Assembly (NCBI GenBank): GCA_949358305.1
Contig: OX442317.1
Location: 10,608,186 to 10,668,185, forward strand
Direction: 5' to 3'
From: Strigamia acuminata
Lineage: Eukaryota; Arthropoda; Chilopoda; Geophilomorpha; Linotaeniidae
DNA: 60,000 nt
Shown: piece after piece, positions 20,121 to 33,200 of the stretch
How the letters are laid out: every line of letters begins with the position of its first letter
Position numbering within the stretch: position 1 is the stretch's first letter
Notes under the pieces: generated by a model
Databases searched by the model: none
The model's input: the letters and a program-made list of their open reading frames with translations, nothing else
Told to the model about the DNA's origin: nothing
Translations under genes and position numbers: made by a program

Positions 20121-22870
20121 AGTTGTCTATCGCCGTTTCATTTAAATCCTAACACTTTCTGCTCACTTTTGAACACTGCAGTTAGATGGTCGATTGCGAA
20201 TTGCTCTCGCAGTGTTTGGGAATTACTGTACCATTTTACTATACTCTGTCAAAGTGTAACTTGGGGCTATTTCCGATTGGCTGAGCCTTTTCACTTGTGT
20301 AGTGATACCAAAAATAGATCAAAACAATGGTTGCCATTTTGACTGCTTTCCAGACAAAATAACCAATAAAAAAATTTGAAAATTGTTTTGTTCCCTAGAA
20401 GAATTTTTTCAGAAAGCAATTTTTCTGCAAAATTCTGCAGATTTTTTTCACCTGGGGCCTATTGTGTTTCTCGTGCGCAGCCTTTTGCGGTCCCCCGAAA
20501 CCAGGTGGAGCTGCGGGCCGTTGGTTCCACCAATCGGGACCTGGAAGTGCCCTTCCGGAAGTAGGGGGGCCCCGCAGAGGCCCAAGAGAGTTCTACTAGC
20601 CAGCCTCCCATGGCCCTCCCCTGACCACTCACATTATGATAATTGATGACACTTTGCATATGCTTCCTGTTTGGCGTCATCGAATCTCAACTAAAAACTC
20701 CTCCTGAACGTTGGCTCCACTGCTTGTCATTACATTGCTTCCTTTGATTTCGCATGACCTCGCCTTTCAACAAACGCCAGTTTTTACAATTACTTGTAGG
20801 TTAGGTTAGTTGGTTTGGTGCTGTAAGTGGCTGTTGGATGGTGGTAGCTGCGGGTTGTCGTGGCTAGGGATTCCAAAAGCATAGGGATTCCTGTTGCACC
20901 TTGCAGTATGTAAAAATGCAGCCGGGCGGATTTCTTTTATCTCAAGAGTATTTTAAAGCAAAAAGATTGAAAAAAATAAATGTAATAAATAAATTCATGA
21001 TTATTTGTGTTCATGAAACGCCCACAGAAATAAATAACCCGCAAGGGGCCCACAATGGGCGGGACTGGCCAGGCGGGATACCCGGAATTTCCTGGTGGCT
21101 CGTCTTGTGACAGCAGTGGCGGACTGCATCTAGAAATATCGGTTTTCAGGAGCCATAACCATCACCATAACTATAATATACGGAGTACTTCATTAAGTAC
21201 GGTATTGCAAAAATTGGAAATCAAAAAATTAAATTGTGAAACATTTTTCATTTTTGTCCAAGGCCCGACCTATCCCTAAATTTGTTTTCAGTCTGCGGAA
21301 ATAGTGGGCCGTTCATTATATTCGGTATAAGATTTCGATTTTTATTTCATTTTTCCGTCGTGGAAATAGCCGACCCTGTGTGGGCCATCTGTTTTAATGG
21401 ATATCAGTGGAATTGACTTCATTAAAAAGCCGAACAAAGTGAAATTTTACTCACCAAAGAGATAGTGATTTTCTCAACGATTTTTTGTGTTATCGTGTCA
21501 CGGGCACGTCTACCCGCCTATTTTTATTTTAGAATAACCCAATCTTATTTCTTATAATATTTTCTTGTTTCTCTCACTTGTGATGATTCATCTCGCTTAC
21601 TCATCTTCATTTAATGAATGCGCAATCTAGATGATGCGCATATCATTATTTCTACAATTGAACTCCTATTTTCACCTTTCCACCCCCCTTCTCTAATTGA
21701 TCTGACCAGTCACATGACTGAGTTTTCTTCTTTCCAATCATCCTAAGTTTAATGACTTCTTCTTATGCTCTCTACTGGATAACACCATTCTCCTTTAGTA
21801 ACATTTAGATTTAGTCCTCTATTATTTGCGCCTTCAACAAGCGCCACTACATCTAACCCTATTGCGCTATTTTCTAAGCCGACATCTTTTATATTATCAC
21901 TGCCCGATGATATCCCCTTTCCACTCTAGGTAATGTCATCGTGCTTTCATTCTTTTACGCCTACAAACACCCGTCGTAAGCAAGGAACTGTCCAATATAA
22001 ATTATGTTAGTCAAACGCGAGTATTAGGTTTCCTGAGTTTCTGGATGTCCTCATTTGAAGGAAACAACGTTTAGGGAAATCTACGAACTTTGCCCATTAC
22101 TATTGCGCGAATTAGTTTTTGCGCGATATTGTTTAGAATTAATTACACCAACGGAATTAATCGTGACAATCGTTTTAATTTGTTGAATCCTCATGTTTGC
22201 ATTGTTATTTTCTTTAATCAATTATTAAATCAGCCCATCTGCTGTATCCATTTTTTTTCTCGCTGAAAAGCGTGATGTATGGCATTATTCCATTGCACTC
22301 CCACGTAGGATTATTTAATCTTTGTAAGGGTCAGCACAAAAAATAAGAAGAAAATCGCACTTTCCCTTATATAAAATATGGAGTACAATATTTTATAAGG
22401 AAAAAGAGAAGATGAAAAAAAGGCCCTAATATTGAATGCAGCAAACAGAAAACGAAGCTGAGATAATTGTGCACTTAAGTGTAACAATAAAGTGGAGTGT
22501 TTGAGCACAGATTAATTTCCATTGAGTGCGATGCTTTTGTTGGGTCATCCAAAAACTTGTTTCATAAGACATCACGTGACTGTGAGCACGGCACCATCTG
22601 CCTCTCAAATACAATTAGGCCGCTGTCATTTTTTGGATGTTTAGTAATCAATAACCGTAAAATGAAATTTGCAGTGTGCTTGTGAGCGCTATAGGTTGCA
22701 CGAGAAGCACCAGCAGCCCTGGAAAAAATGGTTAGATGTGGAAACTGACAGTAATAAGACGAGAATTGGTTGCTATGGAAACAGCGTCAAAACCGAAGGT
22801 GCACTCGCGAAAACCGTCATTGAAGGGTGATGTGTAAAGTGCACCAAGATGTCGAGCGAAATGAGGTTGT
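20121..22870. other. Intergenic, no gene recognised
   Basis: Unique-looking AT-rich DNA with a GC-richer island at about 20,450-20,630. Short frames have no domain signal. An exact RFX X-box lies at 22,769-22,782 (separate entry). Confidence 0.4.
22769..22782. promoter_or_regulatory. Candidate RFX X-box GTTGCTATGGAAAC
   Basis: Fits the X-box consensus GTHNYYATRRNAAC at every position. RFX factors bind this imperfect palindrome and control ciliary genes in animals. No neighbouring gene is seen, so its role is unknown. Confidence 0.4.
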
Positions 22871-22928
22871 GGCGGGGCGGGGCGGAGCGGAGCCAAGCGG
22901 AGCCAAGCGGAGCCAAGCGGAGCGGAGC
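22871..22928. repeat. GGAGCCAAGC decamer / GGAGC tandem array
   Basis: Three GGAGCCAAGC decamers flanked by GGAGC and GGGGC pentamers, i.e. a pentamer-based array in otherwise AT-rich DNA. Confidence 0.75.
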
Positions 22929-25415
22929 ACAAGCAAAAGAATAGAAAATATCTACAATAACGTCGTCTTCGTTTACACCGTTTACACTGAAATCATTCAC
23001 CCACGCCACTTTCTGACTATATACTTTGCACAACTACATCAAAACCAGACTTTCTATGCCGGGAAGAAAAATAAAATATGTTTCTCATTTGACATTTGTC
23101 ATTTGTCTCGTTTTGGCTTATTTAATTATTGATTTTTTTGAAAATAGCTTTGAAAACTATAAGAATCTTGAATATTTAAACTACCTAGCTGCAGTTGAAA
23201 AGTCATGTTAAGTAAGATACAAAAGATACATCAAAACACTTATAACACGACTTTTTAAATGCAGATAGTGAGTACACTAGTATTAGTGACAGTTTATTGT
23301 GATTCATTCGATACTTTTAGTCTGTAACTTGATTTCGCAGATACCGTTGAAATGAACAATTTAAAACTAAACTTAACACAAGTTTATCCTTGCACAGACC
23401 ATTTAAGTTATATAATTATTTATTACAAAACATGTAACTAAGCTTAAAAAATATGATTTACAGCACTTAAGCAAAACCCCCTCTTACTGTAGAGAATAAA
23501 TAAGACATGATTGATGTCATGAGCTTCAGTAATTTTTTAAAAAAAACATAGAGGACACAAATAATGAATTTAAACACCCAGTCGGTCCACGGGTGTTACA
23601 CTGAGAGAGGTAAGGAAGGGAAAAAAGGGCCGCGCGCCAAAAACTTAAGCGTGTGTGAAAAATGGTCGAAGACAATTTTTTAATTAATTCATTTTTCTTG
23701 CCTGCCACCGAGCTGAGATTAAAAGCGGTAAACTTTTGTTTTTTGTTTGCAAGTGTTCTTTTTTTCTTATTTTTTTTTTCTTTTTTTTTAATTTTTTTTT
23801 TCTTTTCTTTTCTTTCCTTTTCTTTCATTATTTTTTTCTTGTTGGAGGTTGTGACCTTTCCTGCATGGTTTTGGTGTGATAAAAGTTTGGTTTAGATCAG
23901 TAGCATGGATCAGAAAAATTTGTGTGGGGAAGCTGAGAAGTGAAGAGTGTGGAAAGTGTTCCTTTGCCTAGTACTTATTTCTGCTTAATAGGCCTAATTA
24001 TCCCTCCGACAGCAGCTCACTTTTATTCGGCGGGCTGTTCATTAGAAAACTAATTAGACGAGAAGAAGGGAAAATGAGAGGAAGAGGAAAAGGAGAAGGC
24101 GAAGGAGAAGGAGAAGGAGAAGGAGAAGTGGAAGCAAAAGGGTAAACAAAAAGTGGAAATCTAACTTATCATTCAGTCACTCACAAAGTGGATTAAAACC
24201 AACAATTAATTAGTTTAATAAAGGACGGGGAAGATAAGAATGGAGCAAAGAATTAAGATAACAAAAGAATGGAAATAAAATCAACAATTAAAAAAAATCA
24301 AAAACCGTTTGTGTAAATGAAACGAAACAATCGAGAAGATTAGGAATATGAGAAAGAATATCAATTGAAAATTCTCAGATAAAAATGTAACAATGCATTT
24401 TTTTGTTCTACTCGTATTTAAATAGATAGAATAGAAAAGTGTAGCAATTAAAGGGATAAAACTGTATTCAAAAGAAATGTAGAGAAAAATTGATAAACAT
24501 GGAAAAGAAGCTGACGTGGAATTGTACGAAACCGTGTTAATGTCAAACTGGATAAAAGATGAAGCAAAATTATCAGAAAGTGGAATAACAAAACGAAATG
24601 ATAATTTAGCCCAACTTTAAACATCGTAATTTTTTTCGAGGTAATAAATTTTAGACTCAAAAAATTACAATCTCTTAAAAATGATGATGAGGATGAAAAG
24701 AAAAAAGAAAAACGCCGGGTCGCGTTTGAGACGAGACGATGTGAAACAGACGTAGCGAGCGAGAGCGGGAGCGTGGCGACTGTTCAATGTGCAAACTTTC
24801 TACTTAACTGGCGCTTAATAAAGCCATAAATTGTGCAATTTTTCCCACTAGTGTAATTAATCACCCTCCATTTTTTCCCCCGCTATTCAACGCACCATCG
24901 CTGCTTATCTACGCTTCGTTATTACGCAGTGACCGAGCGAAAAACTCAGGCAGCGATAAACAGATTGCATTGGCATGTAACGTCATTTCATCCATTGATG
25001 GAGCTGATCATCCAGCATCACTGTCTGTGGCTGTGGCTGTGGCTGTGGCTGTGGCTGGTCCTCGTCCTCATCTCGCTTCTCGTCTCGGCCTTCCCGTTTG
25101 CGAGCGACTCGCTCGAGGCTTGGCTCATTTTATGGACGCTCGTATTTTACTTTCTTTTTTCGTTAGGTCCAACTTTATCTGGGCAGATGGAAAATGAATT
25201 TCCAAGCAAAATACTCGCCTTAGGGCATCTTTCCAAATATGTTGATGGGCCCTTCAATTCTTTGTATTCAATTCATTCTCCGGCGGATTTTGTCAAAACC
25301 TTTATCTTCCTTTGCTTAGACTGTTAAAGGACTGGCCAAAATTAACTCGAGTTTTCGCGTGAAAACGCTTTGTGTTGCGTTTAAGTTTATCGAACAATTG
25401 AAATTGATAAGGAAA

Positions 25416-25440
25416 CGATGCGATGCGATGCGATGCGATG
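25416..25440. repeat. (CGATG)5 microsatellite
   Basis: Five perfect 5-bp units. Confidence 0.85.
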
Positions 25441-27556
25441 CTGCTGGCACAACAATGGGTAAAAATTATCGGTTAATTGATGTGACAGTTTGGATAATTG
25501 TTATTAGTAAAATGATGCTTGCATGCTGTACTTAATCAGTTTAAATGTGAGGCACAAGCTGGAGACTTGAAAAGAGATTAATCATCATTTTCAGATTATT
25601 TTTCCGAAATAAAATCCCCCAGTTAAGCTCCTACTTTGTAGTTGATTGTTTCGAGTTGAGAATGAAATTGATACAATTAAAATTAATCCTGATAATAGAA
25701 CGAAGGATTAAGCAAAAATTCATGTTTTTATTTTACTTTCTCTTCTTTTTTTAAAACCTCAATTTGCTGATTTCATTGTTTGGCAACAATGAGCAATGGA
25801 ATACCACTCATTACTCTAAGATTACACAGCTGAGTTTCTTTCGTTTCGTTTATTAATCAGTCAACTGCTCTGCTCTCTTGTCGTTTCATTTGGTTAATTG
25901 TTGCACTTTTATTCCATTTTTTTTTAATTGGTGCAAATTTTTATTCCATTCTTTTAATTTGTACAAGTTCTTATTAGACTTTTAAATGTTTATTCCATCG
26001 TACGTTTTCATCAGAAACTGTTTTGCACTTCAGATTTCACTATCATCTGAGTTGGTTCATTTTTAAAACCAAATTCCAGTCTCTCAGCAAAGCAGAATGG
26101 AATGACCGCCAAAGGTATCTCGTTTGACTGTCATTATTCTGCGATGATTCAAAAAAAAGACTTGGTCTATTTGTTTAGTACAGGCAAATGAGCAACTTCT
26201 CAACTTTGCATTTTTGACTATTTAATCATTATTTTTTTTTCTTCAAAAATTCGAGAACACCTAAGCCAAGGTAAATGCAAAAGTTCAATTTTATTGTTCA
26301 AATAATGATTCTATTTATCAATTATTAAATGAATTTGTTGCAAATGCATTTCCTAATAATTGCATTAATTCTTGGAATTGTTTAACCGTTTTTAAATTCC
26401 TTGAGATTTTCTGTTAAAAACCGTTTAAAGATGACCCGCTTCGAACCAAAAAACATTAATTTTCGTAATCAATATAAATATGTAAAATAAAATCAAATAA
26501 AAACTACAACATGAAATTACGTTATATATGGACATAAACAAAAGAGAGAGAGATTGGAAAAAAAGTAAAAGAATTCAACATGATGAATACATTGTATCCA
26601 TCATCAACCTTTTCCACGTTACTGCTTCACTCATCTCCGATTATGAGTTTAGCGGTCCCATGAACGTGATATCCACCCAGACCTTGGACGACCACAAACG
26701 ATCGATGTGGCCATCGGAAAAATGACCATACAACCAACTTTTGGCGGTTTGTGGTGGTCGCATCGTTCGCGGTCCCATTTTTAAACCAATTTTCAAACAT
26801 TCCCACTCACATCTTCTTTTTTCCCTCTCCAAAACTAATTTCAATTCGACTCTCGAATCGATGCCATAAATCAGTGGCATTGTCTCCATCCATAGCACAT
26901 GATGCACTCATCTCGCTAGTCCCTCTCTCCTCTAATTCGGTGAATTCGGTCCTTTCTCATCTCCAGAGTCCCCCATCTTCTCATTTGCCACATCCCATTC
27001 GTTCACGTTTCCCAACCGAATTTTGAGTCGTTTAATTACAAACGGTGACGGCCGCCAACCAATTCCATCGAATTACGACACACTCCTCTCTCTAGGGCTC
27101 CAATCAAACAAGATTAAGCCCACACACACGGCCACCTTCCTCAACCCACCTCACTTCACCTCGGTCTCCGGTCATGCCTCGATTCATTAAACAGAGGGCC
27201 AGCCAGGGCCTCCCACACTCCCACACTCCCACGGCCTCCCACGCTCATCCATACCCTACCCATCTACCTCGAGCACTCTGCTCTCTATGGAATGGGCAAC
27301 ATCCAGCTCCAGGTCTCAGGTGGTTGATCACATTTTTTTTTTCATTCCAAAATTAGAAAAGCGCTTGCACTTGCTTTTTTTCTCTCCTATTAACAGAACA
27401 ATTCCTCCCGAGAGATTTTCTTTCTTGTTGACTTTTTCGAAGATGGTATAATTTCGACTTTTTTTGGGCCGTCCGAGGTGGAATTGAGTTAAGAGGTAAA
27501 AAACGAAGAAAGCAAATGGAATGAAAAGTTACACTCCGCTCTCGCAAGTGGCAAGA

Positions 27557-27594
27557 GCAACGCAACGCAACGCAACGCAACTCGGAAAGTGCGG

Positions 27595-27633
<39 letters not shown>

Positions 27634-27745
27634 TCATGTGGCCACGTGCTGATTGTTATGAAAATTTCATGGCACCCACCAAACACAGGACAGAATAGAA
27701 GAGAAGAGAAGAGAAGAGAAGAGAAGAGAAAAGAAGAGAAGAGAA
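27557..27745. repeat. Cluster of (GCAAC)5, (GA)16 and (GAGAA)n microsatellites
   Basis: Three different simple arrays within 190 bp: GCAAC units at 27,557-27,582, a GA dinucleotide run at 27,599-27,630 and GAGAA units at 27,697-27,745 with one AAAAG interruption. Confidence 0.85.
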
Positions 27746-28443
27746 CATGTGAGGCATTCTTCTTAGTTCTTAGCGCTCGCTAACGACCAGAGTGAATTTA
27801 AATTCCGAACACGGTGTGGCGCTGTTGGCAATGGCGAATGGTAATGGGTACGAGACATTCAAGTGTAAGCGGGCTCGGGAGCGGTCGGGCCCAACGAGTA
27901 TACTTCGTATATATCGTATATATAAAATTTTCTCCCGACCCACATTTTTTTTAACGTCTTAACACCAACATCTTCAAATATTCGCACGTATTGGGTTTGG
28001 AATGTATATTTGGTTCCAAATGAATTTTTTTCTTTTTTCTTTTTCTTGTTCCACTCTTCTCGTCTCGTCTTGGTTGCGTGACGTCAATGAATACAAATGC
28101 GGGATAAGAAATGATGGTTCAGGTTGTTCCCTTAAGTTTCTGGGATTGTATCGTCGACTTATTTGCCAAGTGGAGGAAACAAAAGTCACGTGACGAGAAT
28201 ACTTTGCGAGCAAATTTCGTCGGTGCTCAGGTGGCTCGCTTTGCGGCTAATTGAGCCAGTCGACGTAATTAATACACACAAGAGTCGACACGCTAATTGT
28301 CTTCTCTCCAATGGTTAACCGGAAGTTCATCGTGGTCAACAATTTCGTTGTATCAAAGTTCAACTCGTTGCAACGAACTTTGTTTCGTTTACGCGCGAAT
28401 CCTCGACAAGGATATAAAGGACCATGATATAAAAGTGCGCGTG

Positions 28444-28457
28444 GTTGCTATGGAAAC
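28444..28457. promoter_or_regulatory. Candidate RFX X-box GTTGCTATGGAAAC
   Basis: Same 14-mer as at 22,769, again an exact match to GTHNYYATRRNAAC. The flanks differ apart from a preceding G, so it is not an obvious copy within a repeat. Confidence 0.4.
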
Positions 28458-29002
28458 GCGTTGCATTGTGGTTATTAGTGAAGGAACGTTGGAGCTGATT
28501 CCGCGTTTTCAGTGACCCATGTTTTGGTTTCGTCTGTGGGGAAAAGTGACGTTGACGTTTGACCCCGGCAGATGAAAAATCACAAGATTATTTTCACGGC
28601 GTCGGGGTCGATTTGTGTGACGGGTTTCATATCTACAAACAGATTCTCGCAGCAATCGAAAGAAGAAAAAAAACCGCAACCTCTTCCCTTTTCCTTTTTC
28701 TCTTTTCCCTTTTCCCTTCTCCTTTTGGCTTTGCTTTCAATTCATTCCTTTGTTGTCTGTGAATGCTCACACACATATTTCTATTACGTCAACTTGGACA
28801 ACTTGGCATTGTAATCGTCGTCCTTTTCCCATTTGAAGAAATCGTTGAATAAACACTATTATCTCGTAACGAGGGGGTTAAAAACATCTCATCGACTGCT
28901 TTCTTTCTCTATTCACACCGGATGGCTCAAATAAAATACAAGGGTGTCTCAAAAAATGTATGCATTGTTCAATTAAATATATTGTGACGGTATGATCTTA
29001 GC

Positions 29003-29502
29003 CAATAGAGAGTTTGCGGGATGCATTTTTCCCTTACAGTTAAAGACTATACGGTATAAAAATAGTGTAAGGGAAAAATGATAAATTAAGTTTTTGCGGG
29101 CTGCACTTTTCCCTTATCACTACACTATTTCAGCCAACTACTGACAGTTAGTAATTTTGGGCCTAAAAATTCAATTTGGGGGCGTAAATGTGCAAATTTC
29201 TGCATAAAATTCCATTATTATGCCTATAAAGTATGGCTTTGGGCCTAAAATTCAATTTTGGGCCTGACTTATCATTCAATCTACGTATCTTTGACTGTTG
29301 TGTTTGATCGGGACAACAAAATAATCGCCATTTGCAATGGGCGGAGCTAACAATTTAGTGTTCTCAATTCTGACTGGCTGCGCTATATTTTAATTTAGTG
29401 TTGAAAACGATACACTAAAGATTTTTCCCTTACGATATGGCACTAAAATAGTGTAACGTGGCACAAAATAAGGGAAAAATGCATCCCGCAAACTCTCTAT
29501 TG
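29003..29502. mobile_element. 500-bp element with perfect 34-bp terminal inverted repeats (MITE)
   Basis: The left arm 29,003-29,036 (starts CAATAGAGAGTTTGCGGG) and the right arm 29,469-29,502 are exact reverse complements over 34 bases. The interior has no transposase. It carries a second, smaller inverted repeat built from AATAGTGTAAGGGAAAA-like and TTTTCCCTTATCACTACACTATT-like pieces at about 29,056-29,131. If the ends are trimmed to GAGAG, a TA stands on each side, which would suit a Tc1/mariner-type insertion, but the superfamily is unresolved. Confidence 0.8.
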
Positions 29503-29613
29503 TAACATAGCGACACTAATTAGTACCAGTCTGGTTACGCCGTGAGCTGTGCTAAAAACTAAAACTTATTTATTTACTTCCCGACGCCACTGCTAGTGGC
29601 AGCACCTGTTACA
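29501..29613 (-). repeat. LTR (113 bp) of a second gypsy-like element, minus strand
   Basis: On the minus strand it begins TGTAACAGGTGCTGCC and ends CGCTATGTTACA, so TGTAACA...TGTTACA form a perfect 7-base inverted terminus. It is preceded on that strand by a polypurine tract. Minus-strand AATAAATAAG may serve polyadenylation. Its left end overlaps the inverted-repeat element by two bases. Confidence 0.72.
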
Positions 29614-29629
29614 CCTCTTTTTTTCTTTT
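29614..29629 (-). other. Polypurine tract AAAAGAAAAAAAGAGG
   Basis: Sixteen uninterrupted purines on the minus strand ending exactly at the LTR TGTAACA, as expected for plus-strand priming. Confidence 0.75.
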
Positions 29630-29762
29630 ACGCAAGGAATAAGAAATGATTGAATAAATATAAATGAACAAAAGAACACAAGAACTAACATGGAAATACA
29701 TGACTAACTACTATGGGTAGAACACTGAGTATGATTATTATAAATTCAATTTCACTGGCGTC

Positions 29763-30060
29763 CGCTTCTCGTCAGTGTCACCGCTTGCGCCCCTGGGTCA
29801 CTCACAGGCTGTGGTGATGGATTCGATGTCATCAGTGACGGTGGTACACCAACTGGTACACCTGGTGGAACTGGAACCGTCTCAGGTTGATGAGCCCCAG
29901 GTTGGGCTTGGACTATGGCTGACCTCCATGTGATGTGGCCGACAACGTCGTCGTCATCTGCTGAGATGCGCCGTGTTTTTCCTCATCCCTCGCCCATCCA
30001 AAAACGATCTCGGATCCTCAGGGTCTTTTATTTTTCCTCTTCCCAGTACCTCCTACCGGC
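29763..30060 (-). pseudogene. C-terminal end of a gypsy-like pol, proline-rich tail
   Basis: A minus-strand frame reads VVGHITWRSAIVQAQ, then a Pro/Val-rich tail (ETVPVPPGVPVGVPP), and ends AVTLTRSGRQ followed by TGA, about 130 bp before the polypurine tract. Basic TRSGR-type endings after proline-rich tails are common at the C-terminus of LTR-element Pol. A stop lies further upstream in the same frame, and the rest of pol is missing. The family call rests mainly on position next to the tract and LTR. Confidence 0.5.
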
Positions 30061-30069
30061 GCCATGAAT

Positions 30070-30251
30070 AGCTTTTTAGCATGGGCTTGGCTTCATTTAA
30101 GAGTTCTGAAAATTTTTTTCCATTAATTTGACAGTACTGTTAGGTTATTGGGCTTTTAATATTCAGTAAATAATTATTTACTATTTGGTGCATGCGTATA
30201 TGTTCAAAATAACTATAGCTTTTAACGAAGCCAAGCCCATGCTAAAAAGCT
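30070..30251. mobile_element. 182-bp inverted-repeat element with 25-bp perfect ends
   Basis: 30,070-30,094 (AGCTTTTTAGCATGGGCTTGG and on) is the exact reverse complement of 30,227-30,251, separated by 132 AT-rich bases. A weaker match extends inward. There is no coding capacity, so it is a small MITE or a fold-back repeat. It lies directly beside the gypsy-like C-terminal remnant. Confidence 0.65.
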
Positions 30252-33200
30252 GTTCGTTTGTCGCCGATGACTTCATAAAAAGCGCCACCAACGACAATCT
30301 TTTGAAACTTTCGTATACTAAAGATGGAGGACGTTTAATAATTTTCCAAAGTTTAAACAAACGATATAATAATCTGGAAACAATTGATTACTCACGAACA
30401 ACGGGTTTGGTCTAATAATGACATACCGGTAAGTAATCTTCTTGTCAATTTTTATTTTTCTCTTCCTACGACCTTTAAACAACACTGCCCACATCTAATA
30501 ATTAATATATATTTAATTAAAGAATGTACTCATAATTTTGAAACACCTTCAGTAACTCTCGTTGTATTCGGGCCGGTTATATCTGGGCCACTCAGTATTA
30601 TTTCTCGATTCGAACATTTAAAAATTTCTGTAATATTTGGAAAATCAAATTCATTAAACAAGTTCATTAATCAATTAAAGTTTTCGGGGTATACAGACAG
30701 GCCTTTCCCCCCATTTGCGAGCCAATTTCGTGTTGGTTTTTCCTTTATATTTACGGTATTTTTTAAAAACACGTTATTAATCAATCCAACTAGAAGCTGT
30801 CTTTTCTCGCCTAAAGTTGCATTTGTCAATCAAAAAATTAAACTTATCATCTAGGTGATATAGCAATTTCTAGAAGGTTTATTAATACCCTCGCCCCCTG
30901 CAAAGTTTGGGGGAATATTTATGCTTATAGGAAATATTTTAAACACATTCTACAAATGCAAATAATTGAATTGGCAGTTGGCAACTTGGCACAATGCAGT
31001 TTCAGCTTAATTGTGAAAAACAATTTAAAACATTTAAAATCTCGCTGTTACTTTTAGAATCTACTGTATAGATATTGTAGGTGCTGAAATATTTATTTAT
31101 TTATCTAGGTATTCATTTGTATAAATCGTAACTTTTGAAAACCTAATGTCTGAAAAAGCAGTACGATTATCAGATACGAACCGTTCCATTAATCAGCCAA
31201 TCCGTAGCGCTTTGATTCGATTAATTAGTTTGATATTTTGATAGCAGATGGTGCTGTTTATCACATCGTCATCGGGTTGTCAATTGGAACTTAATAGGGG
31301 GTAATAGGAGATTTCCTATTAATGCTAATGGCCCTAGTAAATCAGTTCACTCCAGGATTGAGAACAGGAATGTTCTCTTACATTCTATAAACTCATGGAT
31401 TGATGTCGTCCCAGTTAGGGCACGGTTGACATCTTTGCTTCTGTTATATTTCCTGTACAAACATAAGAATTGATCACATAGAAGTTATTATCTGTTTTTG
31501 TATCATTTGAGTTATTTAATGTAAGAATGCATTTGATTAGATTGTATAGATTATAAAACATGCAACTAGATTTAAGAAATAGAAATGTACAATTCTAGAT
31601 CCCTAACCTGTTACGTGACAATCGCAAAACCCCATAAACCACGTAACAATGTCCTTTATGAATTAAGTTCAAGTCCATAACATCAGAAAAGTTTTTCTGA
31701 ATGATAATTTCCTCTCGCTTTTGCTTCCATCTGGTGCCAGGTCCTTGTGGCAACATTAAACATGATTCCCCATTTCACCCTCGTTACAAGAGAAAATGTA
31801 GAGAAAACGGCATCTTCTAGTGGCCGCAGGTGGCACTGCAAGTCCTAACGACCCCAATCGACACAATCATCGTCTCGACGTGGCAGGACAAAGAAATGAA
31901 GCGCATTGATTGGGTGGAAACAAATGTCGTGGAACGCTGCTGACCAGCACACATTGTTGTCAGACGACGCGTTTCTTATTTCCTTTCTCTCTCGGGACTC
32001 GGGAGGGGGTATTTTTATTTATTGCCGGAACACGCTTGTCATTGCCCTGACAGACAGACGGAGACGGGCGAAGACGGGCGGAGACGGGCGGAGATGCATC
32101 CCAAGTTGCCGTTGCACTGCTTCTGCGTCTGTGTTGCACGGCGCACTCGCACTGGGTGACAGCAACGAATGCGACCGGAGAGAACGAAAGAAAGAAAGAA
32201 CGAACGAACGAGTGAGTGAGTTGTAAGTGAAATGAACGCCCACGCGTGTCACGTACGGAACGATCGAAATGAGTGGTTGTTATAAAGAGGTCGGGCCCAG
32301 CTTCAAATTGACGCTCATTGTCCGCGCACGCGCATCTATCCGCAGCGATCGATTTCATCGAGAAGAGAAGAGGGTCCGCGACCAACAACTCCGTATTGCA
32401 CGATCCCTCAGCCTCAGCCTCAGCCCTCACCACTCCCTTGAACGTTTCTTCATTCTACCCAGCCCAGCTCAGCCATCCTTGACAGTTTGAGGAAATATGG
32501 GCTCCAATTATTTCGAAAACGCTGCTTTCATACGTTCCGTTTGTGCATCTAATTATAGACGCATTCCTATTCATCTTATCAGTTTTATTTCCCGTTTATT
32601 CTTTTTTTTATTTATTTATTTATTTTATTTATTTATTTATTTATTGTTATTATCAATTTCTTTGTCTATCGTTGGATAAACGCGACTTAGTCGCTTTTGA
32701 CTGCGTGACGTCAGACGAACAAGAGACGCTTGTCATTGTTGTTTGTGGATGTATCGGTTACAAGGGCGATCGAGGCTGATAAGTGAATGCGAGTCCATAA
32801 ATTCACTGTAGGGTTGGCGGCAATCGATGGACAAAAGCAGACTGGTGCGGCCAGTTTTAATAGTGCGCATGCGTGCTGTTCGCTTATAATTGGCGTCGCG
32901 AGAAGACGTGAGTGAATGCGGTGAAGTGGGTAAAACTAGTTTGAAAATCGTAGGTCGTGTGTTTGACATCGCGTTGATGACGTTGTATTTATCTAATGGA
33001 AATATACCTGAGCTCTGCCAGAACCATCTGCTTCGGGATTGCAAAGCTGCTCTTCACTTTTTTTTCTAAACTAAGTGCTAATTAAACTGCTGAAATTTGC
33101 ACAAACGTATGAGAATTACCGTACTGATTTTTGCATGTTTGCAAGTTTGTGACGATGACGGTCTGGCGAGTAATTTATTACTTAGCCAACAATCAAACTT

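Larger units (their letters stand above)
22929..29002. other. Long intergenic or intronic stretch with simple repeats
   Basis: No host coding exon is recognised. It holds a T/C tract (23,758-23,834), a purine tract with GGAGAA units (24,060-24,140), (TGGCTG)n at 25,021-25,058, (CGATG)5 at 25,416-25,440, (GCAAC)5 at 27,557-27,582, (GA)n at 27,599-27,630 and (GAGAA)n at 27,697-27,745. The longest frames owe their length to these repeats. Confidence 0.45.

Noticed and set aside
24929-25327. 132-codon open frame with hydrophobic Trp/Leu repeat
   Set aside because: Its length and hydrophobicity come from the (TGGCTG)n microsatellite; the rest has no domain or family resemblance and no splice or start context.
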